Shown piece after piece: positions 35,713 to 46,900 of a stretch of DNA of 64,000 nt (within the stretch, counting starts at the first letter, position 1; each line of letters opens with the position of its first letter). Origin of the DNA: Oreohelix idahoensis (lineage: Eukaryota; Mollusca; Gastropoda; Stylommatophora; Oreohelicidae); contig JAMPIV010004468.1 in assembly GCA_024509875.1 (NCBI GenBank), positions 310,001 through 374,000 on the forward strand, written 5' to 3'. The notes beneath the pieces are model-generated. The model saw nothing but the letters and a program-made list of their open reading frames with translations, had not been told where the DNA came from and searched no databases. Both the position numbers and the translations under genes were made by a program.

Positions 35713-37133
35713 TCATAACTACCAACATTTATTACAAATAAGGGAGGGAAACCTGAGGCCTGTAAACAGTAAATTAATATGAAATTAATATGAAACAAAT
35801 ATAAAGGTATGTTATCAGGCACTCGCAGGAAATAAAGAAGTAGAACACCAGACAACAGAAAAACAACAGACATGAGTGGCTTACCCAGGATTTGAACACT
35901 GGACCTTCCGTGCGACAACCCCGCCTAGCCATGCAAGCGAATCACACTATCCGCTCTGCCATCTACGCATCATCAAAAAATGATGTTTCAATGGCAGGTC
36001 AATAGTGCGAACCACAATACACGACACCAGAAGTCCTCCATGGGCAGTTCAGCCTATTAATGACGCAATCACTTCTGTTGTATTTCTATCAAGCAGTATA
36101 GGCCGAATCCAACAAGACCCCTAGGACCTTAATACTGTGTCCAGTAAATGATAGTAGACCAGAACAGTGAGAACAGGATAGTGGGTAGGTTTGGTATTGT
36201 ACAAACATTTATTACAAATAAGGGAGGGAAACCTGAGGCCTGTAAACAGTAAATTAATATGAAATTAATATGAAACAAATATAAAGGTATGTTATCAGGC
36301 ACTCGCAGGAAATAAAGAAGTAGAACACCAGACAACAGAAAAACAACAGACATGAGTGGCTTACCCAGGATTTGAACACTGGACCTTCCGTGCGACAACC
36401 CCGCCTAGCCATGCAAGCGAATCACACTATCCGCTCTGCCATCTACGCATCATCAAAAAATGATGTTTCAATGGCAGGTCAATAGTGCGAACCACAATAC
36501 ACGACACCAGAAGTCCTCCATGGGCAGTTCAGCCTATTAATGACGCAATCACTGTTTGGTGTTCTACTTCTTTATTTCCTGCGAGTGCCTGATAACATAC
36601 CTTTATATTTGTTTCATATTAATTTCATATTAATTTACTGTTTACAGGCCTCAGGTTTCCCTCCCTTATTTGTAATAAATGTTTGTACAATACCAAACCT
36701 ACCCACTATCCTGTTCTCACTGTTCTGGTCTACTATCATTTACTGGACACAGTATTAAGGTCCTAGGGGTCTTGTTGGATTCGGCCTATACTGCTTGATA
36801 GAAATACAACAGAAGTGATTGCGTCATTAATAGGCTGAACTGCCCATGGAGGACTTCTGGTGTCGTGTATTGTGGTTCGCACTATTGACCTGCCATTGAA
36901 AACATCATTTTTTGATGATGCGTAGATGGCAGAGCGGATAGTGTGATTCGCTTGCATGGCTAGGCGGGGTTGTCGCACGGAAGGTCCAGTGTTCAAATCC
37001 TGGGTAAGCCACTCATGTCTGTTGTTTTTCTGTTGTCTGGTGTTCTACTTCTTTATTTCCTGCGAGTGCCTGATAACATACCTTTATATTTGTTTCATAT
37101 TAATTTCATATTAATTTACTCATAACTACCAAC
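35713..37133 (-). mobile_element. Inverted-repeat pol III element, copy B
   Basis: TSD TCATAACTACCAAC (14 bp, exact) at 35713-35726 and 37120-37133 brackets 35727-37119. The insert holds one full reverse unit (35727-36206, 480 bp), most of a second reverse unit (36207 to about 36553), a switch to forward orientation near 36555, then just over one forward unit ending TTCATATTAATTTA. It therefore forms an inverted repeat with a central loop. B differs from C at several shared sites, for example GGTCCTAGGGG against GGTCCTAAGGG. The 79-codon frames that recur in it are unit artefacts. Confidence 0.88.
36915..37015 (+). promoter_or_regulatory. tRNA-like pol III promoter within element B
   Basis: GATGGCAGAGCGGATAGTG resembles an A box, and GGTCCAGTGTTCAAATCC, about 60 bp downstream, resembles a B box (GTTCAAATCC). 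The same pair occurs in every complete unit of elements A, B and C. Spacing and motifs fit a tRNA-derived SINE head; the cloverleaf itself is degenerate. Confidence 0.55.
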
Positions 37134-37254
37134 CTCGTTCTATGGCTTATGTAGATAGAAAGACTTTTCCTTGTGTTACATTTTTTTTTCTGTGTATAGT
37201 ATTCATGATTTGTGAACTTTAGGAACTCTGACAGCAGTGAGTGTATTTTCGGAC

Positions 37255-37400
37255 TGCTAACAATGAGTAGGACCTTGGAGATAGATAAGACACACTTTGA
37301 GGAAACATGTTGATAGTATTACCAGGCAGTTCTGGTTTCTGGAATCACCAGTGTAAGAGAGATAGAGGAAGACCAAGGATGCATCCATCATTTATACAAC
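37255..37400 (+). repeat. Decayed RTE-like LINE fragment
   Basis: GATAAGACACACTTTGAGGA, AACATGTTGATAGTATTACC and GAGATAGAGGAAGACCAAG parallel 43120-43200 of another LINE tail (GGACATACACTGAGGAAATC and following). Short and degenerate. Confidence 0.4.
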
Positions 37401-37491
37401 TAGCGCGCTGCAGCAACAGTTAGCATTCACACTCTTCGACATTTGCTGATGATGGATACTGCGGCGTGTTATCTCACTAGATCTACGGCAG

Positions 37492-37610
37492 TGGTCCACT
37501 AAGGGCCAAAATCGAGTAATAGGACGAGTTTTTTCTGAAGGTGGCAACCTTCGCTCAGGATTACTTTTGGCAGATATGTAAATTGAAGGTTTTTTGCCCC
37601 TTTTTTCATG
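37492..37610 (+). repeat. Short interspersed repeat related to 24685-24790
   Basis: GTGGTCCACTAAGGGCCAAA, ACCTTCGCTCAGGATTACTT and GGCAGATATGTAAATTGAAG match in order the blocks at 24674-24780. Class unknown. Confidence 0.4.
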
Positions 37611-37801
37611 AGTCTCACAGGGACATTAGAATGGCTAGTACAACAACTGCGTCTTCTAAGTTTATTCTTTTTATTCTCAGAATCGCAAAAGCAGGTCATA
37701 AACTGAGGAAACGAATAAGTAGGATTCGGAAAGAACAGAAGATGCGCAGGTCATATTTTCACCCTCAGGAATATAACAGAGCAGTGCTTAGAATCGCAAT
37801 G

Positions 37802-37934
<133 letters not shown>

Positions 37935-38021
37935 TTTATCGATCTTTAAACGGCTTTTGACAACATACACAGGGATAGCTTATAGAAAATACCGAGGGCT
38001 TAAAGGATGCCTAGGTGTATT

Positions 38022-38458
38022 GTTTAGATCAGTAGTGGCCAAGCTAAGGTTGGCCGAGGGCCAGATTATGGTAAAGGGTAACACCCGAGGGCCAGACCTA
38101 TAAAATCCTTAAAAAATAACGTTCTGAAATTTAGTTTTACATATATAATGAACCACGTACAGAAAGCAATGGCAAACTACTGTTCTGCACATCTGCCAAG
38201 ACATGTATACCAGTCTTCGAACTGAAATTACTGTAAAAAAAAAATATAATGAATCTGTTGTTTTAATTTGTTTTGCAATTTGTAATATGACATGTAATTA
38301 TTTATTTCAAACATTCATTTGTGTGTTATTTTATTGTGAGGAGTGTGGCTTCAATCAACAATAAGAGGCCGGCCAATACAAGTTGGCGGGCCTGTCAAAA
38401 CTGGTTGGCGGGCCGGATCTGGCCCGCGGGCCGCAGTTTGGCCACCGCTGGTTTAGAT
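38022..38458. mobile_element. hAT-type MITE with 8-bp TSD GTTTAGAT
   Basis: Body 38030-38450 (421 bp) with imperfect terminal inverted repeats CAGTAGTGGCCAAGCT and AGTTTGGCCACCGCTG, bracketed by exact duplications GTTTAGAT at 38022-38029 and 38451-38458. The GC-rich subterminal block GGCCCGCGGGCCGCAGTTTG is typical of widespread animal hAT nonautonomous families. No transposase frame is present. It sits inside the LINE relic, so it inserted later. Confidence 0.9.
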
Positions 38459-39178
38459 AATAAAAAGTCTCTATGCTAACTTTACATGCAGTGTTGGGAT
38501 GAGCAACCTTACTTTCGTAGTGACAACAGGTGTATGACAGAGATGACCATGTCAATCATTCTATTTTTGTAACTGTCATAGACTGTGTGATGTGCCAGAC
38601 ACCAAAGGATACCCCTAGAGGAATAAGATGGACAACGTTCACCACGCTGGAAGATCTAGAATACGCAGACGATATTGCACTACTCTCACATTACATCAGC
38701 ACATCCAATAAAAAACAGACAGACTGAATAAATATAGCCAAGACGCGGGACTGAAAATCAATCTGAAGAAGACATAAATTATGACCTATGTGTAATAATA
38801 ACCTGAGCCCGTGAAATAAATGAATGAAACACTGGAACAAACAAATACATTTACATATCTAGGAGGCATAGTAACACCAGGCGGCGGAACAAGCAAAGTC
38901 ATCAACAACAGTATGAATAAAGCCAGAACAGCTTTGCAAATCTAAATGACATTTGGAAATCTCAGCACAAACACCAAATTAGGATTATACGAGAGTTGTG
39001 TACTCTCTGTACTTTTGTACGGCACGGACTGCTGGAGAGTAACAGAACAGTAAATGTACAAATTATCCTTTTTCCACACAACCTGCCTAAAGAAAAATCT
39101 TCGAGATTTTTGGACGAATACCATTTCCTACCAGGAACTGCTTACTCGACGCAGTCAAAAAGGCATGAATACCGTCAA

Positions 39179-39392
39179 CATATTTAATGTATTGACTTTT
39201 TTAACAGTTCTCATTGTTGTTATGGTCTGTGTGTTTTCTATGGCAACATATTTAATGTATTGACTTCTTCAACAGTTCTCATTGTTGTTATAGTCTGTGT
39301 GTTTTCTACGGCAACATATTTAATGTATTGACTTCTTTAACAGTCCTCACTGTTGTTATAGTCTGTATGTTTTCTACGGCAACATATTTATT
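39179..39392 (+). repeat. 68-bp tandem repeat, about 3 copies
   Basis: ACATATTTAATGTATTGACT recurs at intervals of 68 bp (39181, 39249, 39317), with TTCTCATTGTTGTTATAGTC and TGTGTTTTCTACGGCA in each unit. Confidence 0.92.
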
Positions 39393-40430
39393 GTGTAAGC
39401 AAATTATATATCTCACTTATTTCCGTTTCTGATTTATGTAAGGCTAAGAACAGATTGAGGGTTGTGTAGGCTTCGTTAAATTGTTGAGTTTTATTCTACG
39501 TTTAAAAAAAAAATGTTTTCCAAATATAGGCACATGGGCGCTGCTGCATTTTGCTACTGGCTTTTTTCCACATACAAAACAGACGGTTTCTAACTCTCTT
39601 GCGCCCCAGTAAGTGCTCAGTATGATCACGAACAGATAATTCTGGACTTTCCACGACCAAGGGGCGTCTAAAATGTTTATAAAATGTTCTCATCCACACT
39701 ATTATTGTACTACTTCTTTCATTTATTTTCTCCAGACTGCCACCGCCAGTCACATTTCTCAAGCATGCTCTGAAGTAAACGATGAACCGTGTATCTAGGT
39801 TAAATAGTCATACCTAATCAAAAGGAGGAAAACAAATTTAAAAACTACGTTTAATTGGTAGGTCAGATATATTGGGGCAAATGTTCTAACATAAGCGACG
39901 TACCTTACGTCTGCGGCGCAGTTGGTGTGTCTTAAAAACGAAAGACAATTCCTGTGTTATTCATATTAACTAAAAGCAAGCCTAAAAAAACAATCCGATG
40001 TGATTCTCAAGAAGTACAAATACCTTAGATACACAAGCGAAGTATTTTACATAACAAAATGAAAGTAAAACAGCAAGCCCGGATGTAGGCCATTAAAAGA
40101 GCAGTGTATGATGATTGGATGAATAATATATCGTGTGATGCACACGTGGAGACGCTAAATCCATTAACAGTATTTTCAATAACGTAGGACACTATTAGTG
40201 TGATACAAGATATCATAACATAGCGCACCTGTAGCATATCGGTGACAAAATAATTAGAAGACTATGTTTTATTCTGCTACTAATTCGATATATGGAGAAA
40301 AGGAGCAAATTAGCAAACACAGTACCTACACAGAACAAGCTAAGGGTCAATATTCTGATACATCATAGATCAGGTTAAATAGCTGGAACACAATAAGCGG
40401 ATACCTTAAAACAAACGATACAGACATTTA
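39393..40430. other. Intergenic DNA, no gene seen
   Basis: No convincing gene. The minus-strand frames at 39444-39762 and 40025-40237 show no domain. Confidence 0.4.
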
Positions 40431-40483
40431 ATAAACTGAAGACACAAAAACAAGGTAGTGTCCAAGAAAAGTTGGTGGGACAT

Positions 40484-40592
40484 AAAAGAAATAGAGCTGA
40501 AATAGATGGTTTAACCTGGAGAGAGGCGTTTAGGTAAAGGTAGTCATATAGCTGATACTGCCGTAGGAAGAGAAGTGTTAGAGACTTCTGAT
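40484..40592 (+). repeat. About 105-bp direct repeat, copy 1
   Basis: AAAAGAAATAGAGCTGAAAT through AGTGTTAGAGACTTC is almost identical to 41908-42016 (one visible difference, AACCTGG against AACGTGG). A GLTWREAF-like translation resembles the end of some LINE RTs, so both may be LINE debris. Confidence 0.8.
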
Positions 40593-41830
40593 AAGGGTGG
40601 AATTTAGACTGACTACTGGCCACTACGATGATAGTCAGCAGCCCAGTAGAGTACCACCCCTACAGACACCAGGGATGTAATAGTTTGCAGTGTGAGGTGT
40701 CTGGTCTGTTGTTGGTTGCTGTGAGTGTGGGTGATGTCGTTCACAAGTTCACAACATATGAGCATGACATGGAAAGTCATATAATGGTGCAACTGCTATT
40801 GACGTTTCCAATGTTTATTATCTGACGCCACAAGACAGGTAACGGTATATCCATTTCACATTACAGTTCACGAAAATTAGCATAAGTTATGTTCATCAAT
40901 GCATTTGGCATATACTCAAATAATGATATGGCGCCAAGGGATTATACTGTTGGCTCCACTATTACAAAAGTGCATCAATACTCCTCTCACTGTTCAGATG
41001 TGCTAAATGAGTCTAATCATAAGTCGCACGAGGATGGTGTTCCAGGAGTGTAGGTCAAGCTGACCTTTACAGGCATTCCTAAGTCTAACCTCGACGTAGG
41101 TGCAATCGCTGACATAGCGACGTTCGTAGAACATAGAACTGTCCTTCGGGCTAAGTATGACCCGTGTACATATTAATCGCAGGTATGAAGATACCTGGGG
41201 CGTGACTTCTAGTAGAAGAACCTCTATTTCTGTAATTCGTAAGTGAGCAGAGATCGACCATTGTCAAACATAAAGTTAGATTACAGATTTGAAACGTAAA
41301 TGAGGTATTACCTTGTTTCGAAATCAACACCACAAAAACACACGCCTCCAGGCGTTTTGAATAATCAAGGGAAGGACCTTGTAAGCTAACTAACTCACAT
41401 TAAGGCTCCTAATTCCCTATCAAAGAATCACAGAGACGCAAGACGCGTCCTATCTGCTTCACAACTTTCCATAGACTCCCAGACAGGAAAGCTTCCCAGA
41501 CACACCTAACGTCCGGACATGCGCAGAACGCATACACCTGAGCAAGAATCAAACGAGACGATGTAAGGAACATTCCAGATAAAGACCTGTAATAAATCGC
41601 GCCTTATATGGACAGCAATAACAACCTCAACACTGGTTTCAATCATACCAAGAAACAGCTGACCGATACTACCATATAAGGAGAATGGTCACACATCGTT
41701 TAAAAAATATGGACCGACGTGTCCCTTCACAAGAGAAAGTAACCATCATAGAAAATGGTAATCTCAGTCAAACTAAGGTTATCTAGCTTTGACCGAAAAA
41801 ATTAAAGTGTACAATTCAGACAAGCTAATT
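40593..41830. other. Intergenic DNA, no gene seen
   Basis: No supported feature. Short frames lack domains. Confidence 0.4.
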
Positions 41831-41900
41831 ATACAATGTCTCTAGAAAAATGATTATACAATGTCTTTAGAAAAATGATTATACAATGTCTTTAGAAAAA
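41828..41900 (+). repeat. Three-copy 28-bp tandem repeat
   Basis: ATTATACAATGTCTCTAGAA followed by AAATG recurs three times between 41828 and 41900. Confidence 0.85.
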
Positions 41901-41907
41901 ATTCTGT

Positions 41908-42016
41908 GCGTAAAAGAAATAGAGCTGAAATAGATGGTTTAACGTGGAGAGAGGCGTTTAGGTAAAGGTAGTCATATAGCTGATACTGCCGTAGGAAGAG
42001 AAGTGTTAGAGACTTC
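41908..42016 (+). repeat. About 105-bp direct repeat, copy 2
   Basis: Near-identical to 40484-40592, 1.42 kb upstream, in the same orientation. The flanks differ. Confidence 0.8.
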
Positions 42017-42200
42017 CCCATACTAGGTCCAGCTTTCTTATGATGAAGTGACCAGTTCCCTTCATCGCCGCCTTTTCCTGCCCAAACTCAAGTCGGAGCC
42101 GGACATCCATTTACAAATGATTAGACTGAAGTGTGATTCTACGAGATGGCGACTCGGGAACTCTGTAACTTTTCCGCTCAAAAAAGCCACACGCTAGACA
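42017..42200 (-). repeat. Possible tRNA-SINE fragment (second family)
   Basis: On the minus strand the text AACTGGTCACTTCATCATAA and CTGGACCTAGTATGGG resembles the 3-prime part of the copy at 53637-53845 (AACTGGTCACCCCAACTCAT, CTAGACCTAGTGACC). Its tRNA-like head is poorly preserved. Confidence 0.4.
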
Positions 42201-42355
42201 AGATGTAAACAAACAGTAAAAAAAAAAAAAAGTCAGTCTTTCACGCATGACAAAGACGTTAATGATAATAGTGCATAATGTTATATTAGTATATGAGATA
42301 TTATTTGTTTTTAAACATAGAAACTGTTCGTTTTTAACAGCCTGAACTCGTAGAA

Positions 42356-42960
42356 ATGTGCAGTCTCGTGTTTTTGGTCTGTCTGTGTGTCACTGCCCGG
42401 TCTGTAGTGTCCGATCTGGAACATGATAATATAATGAACATAATGAAGATGTTATTGTTCTCTAAAATAACTGTATATGAATAAAAGAAGTTATTCTCTT
42501 TGATTTGAAGGTAACAGAAGAGTACACTTTTCAACTTCAGTAATAGAACATACAGAACGTGATTTTGCTGTAACAGGAAACGATTAAAAGATTGGGTTTT
42601 TTTTCTAACCAGCGGCACTCGAGCTTTCCAGCTCTTTTGGCCCAATGACATGTCATTGCGAGGCTGGGGGTCAGTGGACTTTCCTTCGAACCCTGTCAGG
42701 AGCTTCGCTCCTTCCCATCCACACGGGATTTATGTGCAGGAGCCGTTCAGGTTATTCAGTCAAATTTCCGGTCGTAAACATTCCTTCAAACGCTGACGCC
42801 CGGGTTTGAACCATGAAAACCTGGTCGCCAGTACAACGCCGTAGCCATTACACCAGCGCGGCTCCCAAAAGATTGGGTTATGAGGATCCATTTACTAGGT
42901 CACAGGGGAGAGAACAATCAGTGAGTTATCTTATGACGTCTGTGACTCCGAAACATGAAC
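42356..42960 (+). pseudogene. Broken paralogue of the Ig-like gene (signal peptide and first Ig exon)
   Basis: An ATG at 42356 opens a signal-peptide-like sequence (MCSLVFLVCLCVTARS) matching in position the one at 52576. An acceptor-like TTTGATTTGAAG precedes 42511, where the text matches exon 52725-53003 (CAACTTCAGTAATAGAACAT, TTTTGCTGTAACAGGAAAC). The exon is destroyed by a TAA right after GGAAAC and by a SINE (42599-42866). It resumes at 42880 (CATTTACTAGGTCACAGGGG, CGTCTGTGAC) and decays before a LINE tail near 43000. Confidence 0.75.
42586..42879 (-). mobile_element. tRNA-headed SINE with 13-bp TSD, inside the Ig pseudo-exon
   Basis: Body 42599-42866 on the minus strand. The duplication AAAAGATTGGGTT at 42586-42598 and 42867-42879 is exact. 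The head at the right end contains, on the minus strand, GCGCTGGTGTAATGGCTACG (A box) and GGTTCAAACCC (B box). The 3-prime end is CATTGGGCCAAAAGAGCTGG and GCCGCTGGTTAG plus a short A-run. Same family as 54123-54408. Confidence 0.9.
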
Positions 42961-42999
42961 AACAAAGACAACAACCAAAAAGCTATAGACTATCTTAAA

Positions 43000-43372
43000 T
43001 GGGTGCTTGCGTAGAATAGAAGGATTAAAATGGTATGACAAGGTTACCAATGTAAAACTAAGGACAAGAACCAGACAAGTGCCAGTGGAACAAGAGATGA
43101 GAAGAAGAAGATGGCGATGGATAGGACATACACTGAGGAAATCTGTTGATAGCATTACAAGGTAGTCTTTTTCTGCAACCTCCAGGGCAAGAGAGGCAGA
43201 GTTTGACAAAGAAGCACATGGAGAAGAGAGCTGGAAACAGGTGAAAATGATAAGAGAACGTGGAAAGAACTTGAGATGATGGCACATGACAGGAGGACTT
43301 GGCATGTGTTTTTTGGAGGCATATGCTCCTTTGGGAGTGGAGGGTTGTGAATGAATGAATGAATGAAACTAA
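43000..43372 (+). pseudogene. RTE-like LINE 3-prime fragment with (GAAT)n tail
   Basis: Translation gives a damaged C-terminus: TRQVPVEQEMRRRRWRW, IGHTLRKSVDSITR, then a stop, then in another frame KKTWRRELETG and ELEMMAHDRRTWHVFF. It ends in GAATGAATGAATGAAAC at about 43350-43368. It lies between the broken Ig exon and the mariner. Confidence 0.75.
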
Positions 43373-43579
43373 TTTATAAAAAAAATCGCGATATTATTTG
43401 ATTTATCAATAAACTACGAGGGGCGTTCAGAGATTAATGCACAACATCGTTTTTTTTCTCAGCTAATAATAAAGTTAGAAGCATGAAATTTTGCACACTT
43501 CAAATATGGCATGTGCCAATTGTGTGCACCAAATTGCACCGCAACTGGCGAAATAATACGGCTGCACTAAACCGTTGAA

Positions 43580-43767
43580 ATGGAGCGTGTTAGCAACTTG
43601 CGTTATAAACAGCGAATTGTGATAGAATTTCTCGTTGCAGAGAAGGAAACTGTTGTGAATATTCACAAGTGTCTATGTGATGTGTATGGAAGTTTTGCAG
43701 TCGACAGGAGTACAGTCAGTCACTGGGTTCAGAGAATAAAAAAATCAGGAAGTGGAGATACGGAGCT
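43580..43767 (+). pseudogene. Mariner transposase, N-terminal part (split gene)
   Basis: ATG 43580 starts the transposase. The first 60 or so residues hold the helix-turn-helix region that binds the terminal repeats (LRYKQRIVIEFLVAE, then VDRSTVSHWVQRIKK). The frame runs into element C at 43768. The remaining exon-like part lies at 47988-48884. The duplicated 14 bp at 43754-43767 and 47988-48001 are in the same codon phase, so the frame was uninterrupted before the insertion, about 356 codons in total. No other stop or shift is seen. Confidence 0.9.
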
Positions 43768-43980
43768 TTTATTACAAATAAGGGAGGGAAACCTGAGGCC
43801 TGTAAACAGTAAATTAATATGAAATTAATATGAAACAAATATAAAGGTATGTTATCAGGCACTCGCAGGAAATAAAGAAGTAGAACACCAGACAACAGAA
43901 AAACAACAGACATGAGTGGCTTACCCAGGATTTGAACACTGGACCTTCCGTGCGACAACCCCGCCTAGCCATGCAAGCTT

Positions 43981-46900
43981 GCATGGCTAGGCGGGGTTGT
44001 CGCACGGAAGGTCCAGTGTTCAAATCCTGGGTAAGCCACTCATGTCTGTTGTTTTTCTGTTGTCTGGTGTTCTACTTCTTTATTTCCTGCGAGTGCCTGA
44101 TAACATACCTTTATATTTGTTTCATATTAATTTCATATTAATTTACTGTTTACAGGCCTCAGGTTTCCCTCCCTTATTTGTAATAAATGTTTGTACAATA
44201 CCAAACCTACCCACTATCCTGTTCTCACTGTTCTAGTCTACTATCATTTACTGGACACAGTATTAAGGTCCTAAGGGTCTTGTTGGATTCGGCCTATACT
44301 GCTTGATAGAAATACAACAGAAGTGATTGCGTCATTAATAGGCTGAACTGCCCATGGAGGACTTCTGGTGTCGTGTATTGTGGTTCGCACTATTGACCTG
44401 CCATTGAAACATCATTTTTTGATGATGCGTAGATGGCAGAGCGGATAGTGTGATTCGCTTGCATGGCTGGGCGGGGTTGTCGCACGGAAGGTCCAGTGTT
44501 CAAATCCTGGGTAAGCCACTCATGTCTGTTGTTTTTCTGTTGTCTGGTGTTCTACTTCTTTATTTCCTGCGAGTGCCTGATAACATACCTTTATATTTGT
44601 TTCATATTAATTTCATATTAATTTACTGTTTACAGGCCTCAGGTTTCCCTCCCTTATTTGTAATAAATGTTTGTACAATACCAAACCTACCCACTATCCT
44701 GTTCTCACTGTTCTAGTCTACTATCATTTACTGGACACAGTATTAAGGTCCTAAGGGTCTTGTTGGATTCGGCCTATACTGCTTGATAGAAATACAACAG
44801 AAGTGATTGCGTCATTAATAGGCTGAACTGCCCATGGAGGACTTCTGGTGTCGTGTATTGTGGTTCGCACTATTGACCTGCCATTGAAACATCATTTTTT
44901 GATGATGCGTAGATGGCAGAGCGGATAGTGTGATTCGCTTGCATGGCTAGGCGGGGTTGTCGCACGGAAGGTCCAGTGTTCAAATCCTGGGTAAGCCACT
45001 CATGTCTGTTGTTTTTCTGTTGTCTGGTGTTCTACTTCTTTATTTCCTGCGAGTGCCTGATAACATACCTTTATATTTGTTTCATATTAATTTCATATTA
45101 ATTTACTGTTTACAGGCCTCAGGTTTCCCTCCCTTATTTGTAATAAATGTTTGTACAATACCAAACCTACCCACTATCCTGTTCTCACTGTTCTAGTCTA
45201 CTATCATTTACTGGACACAGTATTAAGGTCCTAAGGGTCTTGTTGGATTCGGCCTATACTGCTTGATAGAAATACAACAGAAGTGATTGCGTCATTAATA
45301 GGCTGAACTGCCCATGGAGGACTTCTGGTGTCGTGTATTGTGTTTCGCACTATTGACCTGCCATTGAAACATCATTTTTTGATGATGCGTAGATGGCAGA
45401 GCGGATAGTGTGATTCGCTTGCATGGCTAGGCGGGGTTGTCGCACGGAAGGTCCAGTGTTCAAATCCTGGGTAAGCCACTCATGTCTGTTGTTTTTCTGT
45501 TGTCTGGTGTTCTACTTCTTTATTTCCTGCGAGTGCCTGATAACATACCTTTATATTTGTTTCATATTAATTTCATATTAATTTACTGTTTACAGGCCTC
45601 AGGTTTCCCTCCCTTATTTGTAATAAATGTTTGTACAATACCAAACCTACCCACTATCCTGTTCTCACTGTTCTAGTCTACTATCATTTACTGGACACAG
45701 TATTAAGGTCCTAAGGGTCTTGTTGGATTCGGCCTATACTGCTTGATAGAAATACAACAGAAGTGATTGCGTCATTAATAGGCTGAACTGCCCATGGAGG
45801 ACTTCTGGTGTCGTGTATTGTGGTTCGCACTATTGACCTGCCATTGAAACATCATTTTTTGATGATGCGTAGATGGCAGAGCGGATAGTGTGATTCGCTT
45901 GCATGGCTAGGCGGGGTTGTCGCCCGGAAGGTCCAGTGTTCAAATCCTGGGTAAGCCACTCATGTCTGTTGTTTTTCTGTTGTCTGGTGTTCTACTTCTT
46001 TATTTCCTGCGAGTGCCTGATAACATACCTTTATATTTGTTTCATATTAATTTCATATTAATTTACTGTTTACAGGCCTCAGGTTTCCCTCCCTTATTTG
46101 TAATAAATGTTTGTACAATACCAAACCTACCCACTATCCTGTTCTCACTGTTCTAGTCTACTATCATTTACTGGACACAGTATTAAGGTCCTAAGGGTCT
46201 TGTTGGATTCGGCCTATACTGCTTGATAGAAATACAACAGAAGTGATTGCGTCATTAATAGGCTGAACTGCCCATGGAGGACTTCTGGTGTCGTGTATTG
46301 TGGTTCGTACTATTGACCTGCCATTGAAACATCATTTTTTGATGATGCGTAGATGGCAGAGCGGATAGTGTGATTCGCTTGCATGGCTAGGCGGGGTTGT
46401 CGCACGGAAGGTCCAGTGTTCAAATCCTGGGTAAGCCACTCATGTCTGTTGTTTTTCTGTTGTCTGGTGTTCTACTTCTTTATTTCCTGCGAGTGCCTGA
46501 TAACATACCTTTATATTTGTTTCATATTAATTTCATATTAATTTACTGTTTACAGGCCTCAGGTTTCCCTCCCTTATTTGTAATAAATGTTTGTACAATA
46601 CCAAACCTACCCACTATCCTGTTCTCACTGTTCTAGTCTACTATCATTTACTGGACACAGTATTAAGGTCCTAAGGGTCTTGTTGGATTCGGCCTATACT
46701 GCTTGATAGAAAATACAACAGAAGTGATTGCGTCATTAATAGGCTGAACTGCCCATGGAGGACTTCTGGTGTCGTGTATTGTGGTTCGCACTATTGACCT
46801 GCCATTGAAACATCATTTTTTGATGATGCGTAGATGGCAGAGCGGATAGTGTGATTCGCTTGCATGGCTAGGCGGGGTTGTCGCACGGAAGGTCCAGTGT

